Below are positions 25,612 to 32,827 of a stretch of DNA of 64,000 nucleotides, piece by piece (the stretch's first letter is position 1; the number at the start of each line of letters is the position of its first letter). The position numbers and the translations under genes were made by a program. The notes beneath the pieces were generated by a model. It did no database searches. It worked only from the letters and a program-made list of their open reading frames with translations, and was not told where the DNA came from. This stretch comes from Streptomyces sp. NRRL F-6676 (GTDB lineage: Bacteria > Actinomycetota > Actinomycetes > Streptomycetales > Streptomycetaceae): contig NZ_KL647085.1 in NCBI RefSeq assembly GCF_000725625.1, positions 96,354 to 160,353 of the forward strand. Reading direction: 5' to 3'.

Positions 25612-26801
25612 TCAGCGCCCCGGCACGGTGGTGAGGGGGTCGTGCTCGTGCGCGCAGCTCTCGTCGAAGCCGTAGGTGTCCCAGGCCGGGAAGGGGTCGG
25701 AAACGGGCGGGGCTGCTTCGCCCGCCCGGATGAGGCAGTCGGTCAGGGCCGCTCGCAGCGGCTCCGCGTCCAACTGGGTTCCGATGAAGACGAGTTCCTG
25801 GGCGTAGGGGCTGTCGGCGTCACGTGCGGAGGAGGGCTCGAAGCGGGCCACCGAACCGGCCTGCGACCACAGTCCCGTCACAAGGGGTCGGCTGGCGAGG
25901 GTGAAGAAGCCCTTCGACCGGAGGACCTGCCCATAGGCTCCGCTGTCCAGTGCCTCCGTCACGAACGTCCACAACCGCCCGGGGTGGAAGGGCTTTCCGG
26001 AGCGGAAGACGGTAGACGAGATGCCGTACTCCTCCGTCTCGGGGACGTGGTCGCCGTTGAGTTCCCTGACCCACCCCGGGGCCTGCTGCGCGCGTTCCAG
26101 GTCGAAGCGGGCGGTGCCCACTACCTCGCCGACCGGTATGCGGCCCCGTACGGCCGGTACGACGCGGGCGGCGGGGTTGAGCCGGGCGAGTGTGGCCCGG
26201 AGCCGGTCGGCGGACGCGGTGTCGACGAGGTCGAGCTTGTTGAGGACGATGACGTCGGCGAATTCGATCTGGTCCATCAGCAGGTCGCTGACCGTGCGTT
26301 CGTCGTCCTCGTACTGGTCCAGGCCCCGTTCGGCCAGTTCGTCGCCGCCGGCCAGTTCCGGCAGGAAGTTGGCGGCGTCCACGACCGTGACCATGGTGTC
26401 CAGGCGGGCCAGATCGCCGAGGGTGGCGCCGTCGTCGCAGGCGAAGGCGAAGGTGGCGCCACCGGCATGGGCTCGGAGATGCCGGAGGACTCGATGAGGA
26501 GGTAGTCGAAACGCCCCGCGCGCGCCAACCGGTCCACCTCTTCGAGCAGGTCGTCGCGCAGGGTGCAGCAGATGCACCCGTTGGTCATCTCGACCAGCCG
26601 TTCCTCGGTGCGGGACAGCGCGGCCTCGCCGCCGCGCACCAGGGCGGCGTCGATGTTGACCTCGCTCATGTCATTGACGATAACGGCGACGCGCAAGCCC
26701 TCGCGGTTGGTGAGAACGTGGTTGAGCAGGGTGGTCTTGCCGGCGCCGAGGAACCCCGACAGGACGGTGACGGGAAGGAGCGGCGAGGGGTCGCGGGCCA
26801 T
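25612..26801 (-). pseudogene. CobW/COG0523 GTPase (zinc metallochaperone type), one-base frameshift
   Basis: The start at 26801 lies 7 bases after the rpmF stop. The N-terminal half has the P-loop [13 protein letters not shown] and the metal-binding CxCC motif ([12 protein letters not shown]), then [12 protein letters not shown]. There the frame is broken near 26460: the DNA has GTGGCGCCACC where GTGGCGGCCACC would be expected. From there the family continues in another frame with [40 protein letters not shown] and the CobW C-terminal domain to 25612. Repaired, it would be ~396 residues. COG0523 members next to cysteine-free ribosomal proteins are Zur targets that deliver zinc under starvation. 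The damage may be an assembly error. Confidence 0.85.
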
Positions 26802-26808
26802 GGCGGGT

Positions 26809-26979
26809 TCAGCCTTCCGGACGGAGGAGACCGCGCTCGTACGCCTTGGCCAGCCGCTGCGGAACGAGGTACGGCACGCCGTCCACCGTGACGGTCACCA
26901 GCTGCGGCGTCGTGGCTTTCCACTGCGCGCGACGGTGCCGGGTGTTGCTGCGCGACATCTTGCGTTTGGGTACGGCCAT
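26809..26979 (-). CDS. rpmF: Ribosomal protein bL32, cysteine-free (zinc-independent) paralogue
   Basis: 56 residues beginning [20 protein letters not shown], the L32 signature, with GGAGG before the ATG. The ordinary zinc-binding form has four cysteines in two CxxC pairs; this one has none. Such C-minus paralogues replace the zinc form when zinc is scarce, freeing zinc from ribosomes, and are classical Zur-repressed genes. The CobW gene follows after 7 bases, and a Zur-like box lies ~44 bases upstream, so both are probably derepressed together. Confidence 0.9.
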   Translation of the reverse strand: MAVPKRKMSRSNTRHRRAQWKATTPQLVTVTVDGVPYLVPQRLAKAYERGLLRPEG

Positions 26980-27022
26980 GAGGACCTCCGGGGTGCGATC
27001 GGTGAGCGAGGCAGACGATACA

Positions 27023-27037
27023 TGAAAATGGATGTCA
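27023..27037 (-). promoter_or_regulatory. Candidate Zur box upstream of rpmF-cobW
   Basis: TGAAAATGGATGTCA on the + strand (TGACATCCATTTTCA on the coding strand) resembles the actinobacterial Zur operator TGaaAAtgatTttCA, an imperfect inverted repeat with TGA and TCA ends. It sits 44 bases before the rpmF start, in an unusually AT-rich patch with a CATAAT-like -10 next to it. The gene content downstream is what Zur normally controls. Confidence 0.65.
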
Positions 27038-27307
27038 TTATGATTGGTGTCGTCGCACCCCCTTCGCGTCGCTCTCTCTCGGCGGCCTCCCGCGGTGACC
27101 CCGCGCCTCTGTCCCGGTCGGCGCGGACCGCCGGACGGGTCGGAAGAGGGGTGCGCCAGCCGCTCGCACCGTGACGCTCGTTTGACGCTCCGGGCGGGGA
27201 TGCGCGGGACCGCGAGGCCGGAAATAGCGCCTGACCTGGCCCTTTGCGGGCCTCGCTCAGGCCGACATCTTTCCGATGACACAGAACGTCGTTGACTCCC
27301 TGGGCGC
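27038..27307. other. Non-coding stretch between Zur box and CRISPR remnant
   Basis: I see no gene here. Open frames across it are out-of-frame readings of GC-rich sequence with no ribosome site or family resemblance. It holds the upstream side of the rpmF promoter region and leads into the degenerate repeats at 27308. Confidence 0.5.
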
Positions 27308-27491
27308 GTCCTCCCCGCCGACGCGGGGGTGTTCCGTAGTCCAACGAAGAATCGTCGACCGCTCCGCGGTCCTATCCGCTGGCGCGGGGATCCTCCGCAG
27401 GTCGCCGACCTCCTCGGCCCAGTGCTGGCGTCTTGCCCGCCGGGACGGAACACCGTCGCCCCGGTGGGGGTGTTCCGTCCCGGCGGGCAAG
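27308..27491 (+). CRISPR. Decayed type I-E-like CRISPR array with an inverted repeat
   Basis: Unit 1 (27308-27336) is a 29-base sequence starting GTCCTCCCCGCCGACG and ending GCGGGGGTGTTCCG, the form of Streptomyces type I-E repeats. After exactly 32 bases a degenerate 29-mer begins (27369-27397, GTCCTATCCGCTGGCGCGGG...). After another 32 bases a third starts (27430, GTCTTGCCCGCC...) but diverges after ~12 bases. The 61-base period is exact. The third unit is embedded in a perfect 23-bp inverted repeat (27432-27454 against 27469-27491, 14-base loop), and the right arm carries another GGGGGTGTTCCG. No cas genes are in the window. This reads as an abandoned array fragment. Confidence 0.65.
27432..27491. 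repeat. Perfect 23-bp inverted repeat, 14-base loop
   Basis: Left arm 27432-27454 begins CTTGCCCGCCGGGACGG and right arm 27469-27491 ends CCGTCCCGGCGGGCAAG; all 23 positions pair. The loop is 27455-27468. It could terminate the minus-strand PAP2-like transcript, but it is built from CRISPR-repeat sequence, so it may come from an inverted duplication. Confidence 0.85.
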
Positions 27492-27552
27492 TCGACGATG
27501 CTGCGGGTGTCCTTCCTACCGGCGCAAGCCACTCCGGAGCAGGACGCTGCAC

Positions 27553-28132
27553 CTACCGCAGCAACGTGAAGACAACCGCCGCAACCACCCCCCCCAACAG
27601 CTGCCCCCACGATCGTCTGGGCGACCGTGTGGTCCCGTAGGGCCACGCGGGACCAGCCGATGACGGCGACCGCGGCGTACAGGAGCAGAAGTTCCGGGCC
27701 GTAGCTGAGGGCCAGGATGGTGGCGACGCCGCTGGCGACCGCGGTGTGGACGCTGATCTTCCACCAGTGGTTGACGAGCATGACGGACAGGAGGCCGAAA
27801 AGCATGGCGACGACGAGGGCGAAGACCTCACGCGGTGCGTCGCAGAGGACGAGGAGCACGATGGCGACGACGACGGACAGGGCGGTGGCCAGGAAGACGG
27901 CCGGTCGTTGACTGCGTACCTTGACGTGTTTGTCGGTCCACCAGCCGGCCCTGACGCCGGCCAGGATGACGGCGAAGGGTATGCCGCCGCAGAACAGGGC
28001 TGCCAGGACGCCCCAGCCGAGTCCGGCCAGGCTGCTGGTGCTGTGCCATCCGATGATCAGGAGGATGGTCATGACGAGGTTGGCGGGGGCGAGGGTGTCG
28101 GTGACCAGGCGTGCGGTGCGCGGGGAACTCAC
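27553..28132 (-). pseudogene. PAP2-like membrane phosphatase, frameshift in a G8 run
   Basis: Minus-strand gene starting at 28132 with at least five hydrophobic segments. Motifs resemble the PAP2/lipid phosphatase superfamily: KVRSQRP (KxxxxxxRP-like), NHWWKISVHTAVASG (HxA block) and GWSRVALRDHTVAQTIVGA (SRxxLxDHTxxQ, with Gln at the usual Asp place). After VGAAVGG, a run of eight identical bases near 27586-27593 shifts the frame. With seven, the protein ends naturally as GGVVAAVVFTLLR at 27553 (~193 residues); as given, it runs on to 27257 through the CRISPR remnant. A homopolymer miscall is quite possible. It starts 21 bases after the MAB_1171c-like stop, so they probably share a transcript. 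Confidence 0.7.
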
Positions 28133-28153
28133 GGTGTCTCCCAGAAGCGAGTC

Positions 28154-29314
28154 TTACGGGTGGGTCGCGAATGTGGTGGCGGGCTCGGAGTGGTAGGCGC
28201 GGGCGAGTTGGGTCAGTGCCTGGATCTCGCTGGTCAGGTCACGGCCGCCGCTCGCCGGAGGCAGATGGGTTCCCTCTGGGGGCTCGCCGCGCAGCCGGGC
28301 GATCTGGGCCCGCCGTAGCCAGCAGGCCTCCGCTGTCACGGTCGCCTGCGCGCCCACCAGCCCGTGGGCGGCGACGTGGCGCTCGGCTTCCGCGCGCACG
28401 TCGGCGGAGGCGTGGTCGCTCAACACCATTGCGGCATCGCGGATTTCGATCGTGCGCCGGTACAGGCGGTCCCGGGTTCGCCGCGGGTCGAGGGCCTCGG
28501 CGAGACGGCTGTGCGGGGCATGCAGTCGCACAGCCGGTGCCGCCTCGGTGAGGTCGTGCCACAGCGGGTAGAGCAGGAGGAGGTCGTAGTGGGCGGTGAT
28601 CCAGCCGTGCAGCCGGCGCGAGGCAGGCAACGAGGTTCCGATGACCAGGAGAACGAGGGACCCGTACAGGAAGAGGTTGCTCAACGTCTCGTCAGCGTGG
28701 GGGCTGAGCGGATCCGCGTCGGCCGCTCGTAGGAGCAGGGCCGCCGCTCGATGGACCGCGTAGACGATTCCGAGGAGCAGACCCGCGCAGACGATTTTGA
28801 GACCGAGTCCGGTCCGGCCGCTCCCGGGTTGGCGTCCCCACTTCCAGCAGAGGCGACAGCCGCTTACGAGGGCCATGGTGAGGTACAGCAGGAACACGAT
28901 GCCGTAGGCGGTGATCTGCCATGACCCGGCGTACTCGGTGAGTGGGTCGGCGACTTCCTCGGGGCGGGGCGCTGCGGCGAACGAGCCGGTCATGGCCACT
29001 GCGCACACCGTCGGCACAACTCCGTTGATACGAAGCGAGCGTCCGCGAGCCGACTCCGGCGCCACGGCGTGCACCAAGGCGAGGACCGCGTGCGCCGCGA
29101 TGAGGCCGCAGGTGTGTTTGATGAGCGTCGTCAGATTGTTGACGTGCGCGGATGCGTCGAAATTCCGCGCTACTTCGTCGGTGCGCAGCGTCATGGCCAG
29201 GGCCAGAGCTGCGAATGCCGCCCACAGCGGTCGTTTTCGCGGGTCGCGCCAGGCGGCGGGCGTACGCCAGGCGGCGACCGACCATAACAGGACAGGGATG
29301 AGGAAGGCAGTCAT
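28154..29314 (-). CDS. MAB_1171c-family membrane protein
   Basis: A 386-residue protein with about seven hydrophobic helices in the first ~230 residues, then a soluble C-terminal region (YPLWHDLTEAAPAVRL..., RRTIEIRDAAMVL). This is the layout of actinobacterial MAB_1171c-family putative transporters. In Streptomyces these genes usually follow a small ImmA/IrrE-like or XRE regulator gene; here only the 3' end of such a gene survives, ending 18 bases upstream. The function of the family is unknown to me. Confidence 0.75.
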   Translation of the reverse strand: MTAFLIPVLLWSVAAWRTPAAWRDPRKRPLWAAFAALALAMTLRTDEVARNFDASAHVNNLTTLIKHTCGLIAAHAVLALVHAVAPESARGRSLRINGVVPTVCAVAMTGSFAAAPRPEEVADPLTEYAGSWQITAYGIVFLLYLTMALVSGCRLCWKWGRQPGSGRTGLGLKIVCAGLLLGIVYAVHRAAALLLRAADADPLSPHADETLSNLFLYGSLVLLVIGTSLPASRRLHGWITAHYDLLLLYPLWHDLTEAAPAVRLHAPHSRLAEALDPRRTRDRLYRRTIEIRDAAMVLSDHASADVRAEAERHVAAHGLVGAQATVTAEACWLRRAQIARLRGEPPEGTHLPPASGGRDLTSEIQALTQLARAYHSEPATTFATHP

Positions 29315-29332
29315 GCATCCGTCTCGTCGAGA

Positions 29333-29545
29333 TCAGGAGTCGCTCAGCGCGTCATCCAGGCGCTGCAGCACTCCGCTGGGCATGGGCTTGGTGGTGTTGT
29401 CGAGGAGCCCGGCGCGGTGGGCGATGAGGCCGGCGAGAAGTTCGGCGTCCCGCTCGTCCTCGGTGCCGTAGCCGGTTCGTCCCAGGATCGCTGTCACCGC
29501 CGTCAGGGCCCGGCGCGCTTCCGGGAAGGGGGTCCGGAGCTGGGA
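29333..29545 (-). pseudogene. 3' remnant of an ImmA/IrrE-like regulator gene
   Basis: On the minus strand, ~65 codons without a start read ILGRTGYGTEDERDAELLAG, then LIAHRAGLLDN and VLQRLDDALSDS before a TGA at 29333. The VLGRTxYxxxxExxAExxA block is, as I recall, the C-terminal end of the small ImmA/IrrE-like proteins that precede MAB_1171c genes in Streptomyces. The catalytic HExxH part is absent. Homology stops just before the inverted repeat at 29543-29590, so a deletion or insertion ended there. Confidence 0.55.
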
Positions 29546-29590
29546 GCCTCTCTTATGTGAGAAATATGTCTCACATAAGAAGGAGGCTCC
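29543..29590. repeat. AT-rich inverted repeat at a truncation point
   Basis: CTTATGTGAGA (29552-29562) and TCTCACATAAG (29569-29579) are perfect arms around AATATG. Outside them, GGAGCCTC (29543-29550) pairs with GAGGCTCC (29583-29590), with a two-base bulge. It could be an operator, an attenuator-like hairpin, or the end of a small mobile element, since it abuts the beheaded ImmA-like gene. Confidence 0.8.
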
Positions 29591-29988
29591 GCTTCGCCCG
29601 TCAGCACAGCCGACCCGTCACCGGCCGGCAACCCGGACGGCTATGCACTCCGCAGGACGAAATCCGCCGACCCTGGCGAGCCGCCCGCAGTCGACGGCAA
29701 TGACACACCGCCACAGACCGACCCCGTAAGTGATATTGTCTTCTCAGATAAGAAACCTCTATGATCCGATGTGCAACGACCTCGACACCTGGCCGCCCCG
29801 CTCGGCACGCCTGCCCCGACCGAGAAGAGACAGAACACACCAGCGCTCCACGGGACGTTCCGCACGGTGCGTGGCGAACAGGCCTGGACGCACGGCGCGT
29901 TGAAGCATCGCGCCCGGGTGCGAGGACTCGACCCGCACGACAGCCACATCGATGAGACCAAAGGCAATTTCCACAAAGGAGTAAAAAA
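29591..29988. other. Intergenic region before the SnoaL-like gene
   Basis: About 400 bases with no gene I can support; short open frames here have no ribosome site or recognisable sequence. It contains TCTCAGATAAGAA at 29742-29754, nearly the same as one arm of the upstream inverted repeat (TCTCACATAAGAA). It is more AT-rich than its surroundings around 29730-29770, where a promoter for the downstream gene could lie. Confidence 0.5.
29742..29754 (+). promoter_or_regulatory. Candidate operator, second copy of the TCTCAnATAAGAA motif
   Basis: TCTCAGATAAGAA differs in one base from TCTCACATAAGAA at 29569-29581. The local TTCT...AGAA symmetry is TetR/PadR-operator-like. It lies 235 bases before the SnoaL-like start, so linkage to that gene is only a guess. 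Confidence 0.4.
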
Positions 29989-30414
29989 GTGGACAACGTA
30001 GAGCTCGCGCAGAAGTGGATCGCCGCATACAACGCGCACGACTTCGAGCAGCAGGCCGCATTAATGACCGCGGACGGCGAAGTCCTGATTCCCTACATCA
30101 ACATCGCTCAGGGAGCAGCCTGGGAACAGACGGGCTCGAACTCGGCACGTCTGGTCGATGACCGCATCATCGAAGTCCGACGGATCACTGCCTCTGGCGA
30201 TGCGGTCGTCATCGAGATGCTGTGGCACGCCATCAGCAGGGGCGGTCCGGGTATGGCACCGGTCGGCGAGCGGGTGGAGTTGGAGAACTGCATCGTCCTG
30301 ACATTCCGCGACGGCCGCATCAGCCGGTACGTCGAATACATCGGCAGGTGCGAGGGAATCGATCTCCAAGTCGTCAGGGCCCGCATGCTGGAGAGCCATC
30401 AGCCGGCCAAATAG
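29989..30414 (+). CDS. SnoaL-like / NTF2-fold protein
   Basis: 141 residues; GTG start with AAAGGAG seven bases upstream. The opening VELAQKWIAAYNAHDFEQQA and the central LTFRDGRISRYVEY strand are typical of the SnoaL-like NTF2 fold, small cone-shaped domains that act as cyclases, isomerases or simple ligand-binding proteins. No catalytic assignment can be made: the Asp/His pair of polyketide cyclases is not evident. It stands alone, next to broken mobile DNA, with AT-richer upstream sequence. Confidence 0.8.
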   Translation: MDNVELAQKWIAAYNAHDFEQQAALMTADGEVLIPYINIAQGAAWEQTGSNSARLVDDRIIEVRRITASGDAVVIEMLWHAISRGGPGMAPVGERVELENCIVLTFRDGRISRYVEYIGRCEGIDLQVVRARMLESHQPAK

Positions 30415-30629
30415 TACGCCCTGCCGGCAATACCGGTTACTCCGTGCATGAGTGCAGGCGGAGCGCGTGACGGCGACTGTTCATCGTGAGCAGGACCCTG
30501 GGATGCACGGGCGGCCCGCCACGATCCAGTGCGGCGCCGGGTGATCGCGGGACGGGGCCACAGGGCTCCCAGCAGGACAGGAGATCGACCAAGTCCGACT
30601 GTCCTGCGAGGGAGTCCTGTCGGGCACTC

Positions 30630-31133
30630 AGTTCGCGTCTGGTGGCGCGGGAGCCGCGGAGTGTCTTGCCGTCGACGGCGATGACCTTGCGTCCCGGGGC
30701 CGGGGCCTTGCGTCCCTGAAGGAAGTCGCCGAGGGCGCGGTCGAGGGCGCCGCCGTCCACGGCGGCCAGGACGAGACGGATTGTCGTGGCATGGGGCGGG
30801 CGGATCCGGCCGGTCAGCGGATCGGGCCGGAAACCGAGCAGGGCCAGGGACACTCTGCGGCGCGTCGACGACTCACTCGCCGATCGCCGTGATCGAGGCG
30901 GCCCCGGCCAGAACAGCGGCGGCCGCCGCGGTGAGCGGAGCCGTCCACGGGTGACGGATGCCGCGACGAGCCCGCGGGTCAGGCACCGCGCCCAGATAAC
31001 TCCGCAGGTCAGTGGCCGTCTCCAGCGAGGCTGGGCCGGAGGCGTCCCCCAGCTGCCGAAGACATGACGGCATGCGGGAAGACGGGTACACAGGCATGGA
31101 CTCGCTCGGTGCCCATACGGACTCGACACCCAC
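30630..31133 (-). pseudogene. ISAs1-family transposase remnant (nonsense, frameshift, truncated)
   Basis: The minus-strand N-terminal part reads DLRSYLGAVPDPRARRGIRH and VLAGAASITAIGE, the DUF4372-like H-repeat domain of ISAs1 transposases, then meets TGA where the family has Trp (GEW). A few codons on, the frame shifts. The family sequence resumes as LALLGFRPDPLTGRIRPP and VIAVDGKTLRGSR, the conserved DGKTxRGS catalytic block, after which it stops resembling a transposase. Three independent lesions mean this is an old dead copy. Exact ends are not visible. Confidence 0.8.
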
Positions 31134-31177
31134 CGAACCCTGTGCCCGAGCAGAGGTGTCGCCGTTATCGTTGAGCG

Positions 31178-32158
31178 GTGATCGGCGACCTTGAGACGTT
31201 CCAGGACGAGCTGGCCGCCAGTGGGTTTCCGCCGCTGGTCAACAAGCTGGCCGGGGCCGGCTTCCGGGGCCGGATCGCCACCCGCGACCTCGGGCCGCTG
31301 CGGCTGGTCTCCCTCGACACGCCAGAGAGCGCCTGCATCGGGCGGGAGCGCGACGCCTGCGACGGTGAGAACCTGGCGGTCAAGGTGATGACCTGGGGCC
31401 GGACGCGGATCGAGCAGGGGCGCGGCGACGCCGAACTCGGGCCGGCCGACCTGGTGCTGCTCGATCCCACACGTACGCTCCGGTTCGAGAGCACCGCCGC
31501 GGCGCACGTCACCATCCTGGTTCCGCGCCGGGAGCTTCGGATCCGGCCCGCGCAGATCGACCGGCTCGTCGGCGTACGCATCGACGGCAGCCACGGCCCG
31601 GGCGCTCTCGTCTCCGCGTTGGCCCGGGAGTCGGCGCGGTCGGCGACCGGGTTCCGTGAGGCGGAGGCGCTGCGGTCGGCGGCGGCCGTCGTCGAGCTGA
31701 TCGCGGTGGCTTTGGAGGCCCGGCTCGGCGACGAGCAACCGGCCCCGGACGAGTGGCTGCGGGACCGCATCACCGGCTACATCGAGGCGCGGCTGGCCGA
31801 TCCCGGTCTCTGCCCGCCCGGTATCGCCGCCGCCCATCACATCTCGGTACGCCGGCTGCACAAGCTGTTCGAGGACCAGCCGCTCACCGTCGCGGCCCTG
31901 ATCCGCCGTCGCCGCCTGGAGCGCTGCCGAGCCGAGCTGACCGGAGGCGGACGTACGGTGACCGCCGTGGCCGCCCGGTGGGGATTCTCCGATCCCACCC
32001 ATTTCAGCAAGCTCTTCAAGGCGACGTACGGCTACAACGCCCGTGCACTGGTGACCAGCAACCGTGCACAGACGACCAGGACGCGCACGACCGGCCCGGG
32101 AAAGGATGGTGGTGACCAAGGCACGCGAGAACAAGAGGAGAAGTCGTGGCGAAGGTAA
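31178..32158 (+). CDS. AraC-family transcriptional regulator
   Basis: 326 residues from a GTG. The N-terminal ~170 residues form an AraC_binding_2-type ligand domain (DLVLLDPTRTLRFES...). The C-terminal ~110 residues have both helix-turn-helix units, ending in the family signature VAARWGFSDPTHFSKLFKATYGYNA (second half: THFSKLFKATYGY). A hydrophilic tail of ~35 residues follows the HTH and runs 13 bases into the cupin gene, which probably makes the two coupled and the cupin a regulated partner. A weak ribosome site precedes the start, and an earlier in-frame start is not available because of upstream transposase debris. Confidence 0.88.
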   Translation: MIGDLETFQDELAASGFPPLVNKLAGAGFRGRIATRDLGPLRLVSLDTPESACIGRERDACDGENLAVKVMTWGRTRIEQGRGDAELGPADLVLLDPTRTLRFESTAAAHVTILVPRRELRIRPAQIDRLVGVRIDGSHGPGALVSALARESARSATGFREAEALRSAAAVVELIAVALEARLGDEQPAPDEWLRDRITGYIEARLADPGLCPPGIAAAHHISVRRLHKLFEDQPLTVAALIRRRRLERCRAELTGGGRTVTAVAARWGFSDPTHFSKLFKATYGYNARALVTSNRAQTTRTRTTGPGKDGGDQGTREQEEKSWRR

Positions 32159-32607
32159 ACATCGTCCGCCCCGGTGAGGGCGAGATCCTCGGCAGCGGGG
32201 CACAGCAGATCCGCATCCTGGAGAACGGCGAGCACACCGACCACCGGTTGGGGTTCGCCGAGGTCACCATTCCGCCGGGCACCCCGAGCCCGTTGCAGCA
32301 TCGCCACGCCCAGCATGACGAGGGCTTCTACGTGCTGGCCGGAACCTTCCGGTTCACCGTCGGCGAGGACCAGTACGACGCCGGGCCGGGCACCTGGGTC
32401 ATCGTGCCGACCGGGGCGCCGCACACGTTCGCCAACGTCGGCGACGAGAACGCGGTCATGCTGAACACCTTCACGCCCGACCTGTATGTGCAGTACTTCC
32501 GCGACTTCAAGGCCATGATCGATTCCGGACAGCCGGTCAACGCCGAGACCATGCAACCCCTCTGGAAGAACTACGCCACCGAGATCTCGGACGAGTACGC
32601 CTCGTGA
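32146..32607 (+). CDS. Cupin-domain protein (quercetinase-like)
   Basis: 153 residues; GTG start with GAGGAG ten bases before. A single double-stranded beta-helix cupin carries motif 1 HRHAQHDEGFYVLAGTF (two His, one Glu) and motif 2 PTGAPHTFANVG (the last His), so a metal site is complete. Members include quercetin 2,3-dioxygenase-like and mannose-6-phosphate isomerase-like proteins of unknown substrate. It overlaps the end of the AraC regulator and a bidirectional hairpin follows. Confidence 0.88.
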   Translation: MAKVNIVRPGEGEILGSGAQQIRILENGEHTDHRLGFAEVTIPPGTPSPLQHRHAQHDEGFYVLAGTFRFTVGEDQYDAGPGTWVIVPTGAPHTFANVGDENAVMLNTFTPDLYVQYFRDFKAMIDSGQPVNAETMQPLWKNYATEISDEYAS

Positions 32608-32735
32608 AGCGCCTTCGACACGACCGCTACGGCGGCCGGCCGGGCGCGGGCAAGTACGCCCGCCGCTTCTGCCCGCCCCGATGACGCTGCCGCCGGCTCC
32701 GGTGGGGTTGACCGGCCGGATGGAGGCCGGACTCC

Positions 32736-32769
32736 TGCCGTCCCGGGGCGTGTTCGCCCGGGGACGGCA
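32736..32769. terminator. Bidirectional stem-loop between convergent genes
   Basis: TGCCGTCCCGGGGCG (32736-32750) pairs with CGCCCGGGGACGGCA (32755-32769), 14 of 15 positions, loop TGTT. It lies between the cupin gene and the convergent FtsX-type permease. Confidence 0.75.
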
Positions 32770-32827
32770 ACCGCGGCGGGTGCCGACGCCGTGAGCGCCG
32801 TGGGCGACGGGCCCGTACGCCCGCGAG

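Noticed and set aside
27257..27552. C-terminal extension of the PAP2-like gene through the CRISPR remnant
   Set aside because: It arises only from the G8 frameshift; the extension is CRISPR repeat read as protein.
29591..29760. Short + strand peptide after the AAGGAGG-like sequence at 29579-29586
   Set aside because: No start codon at a usable distance, no conserved sequence; the AGGAGG is part of the inverted repeat.
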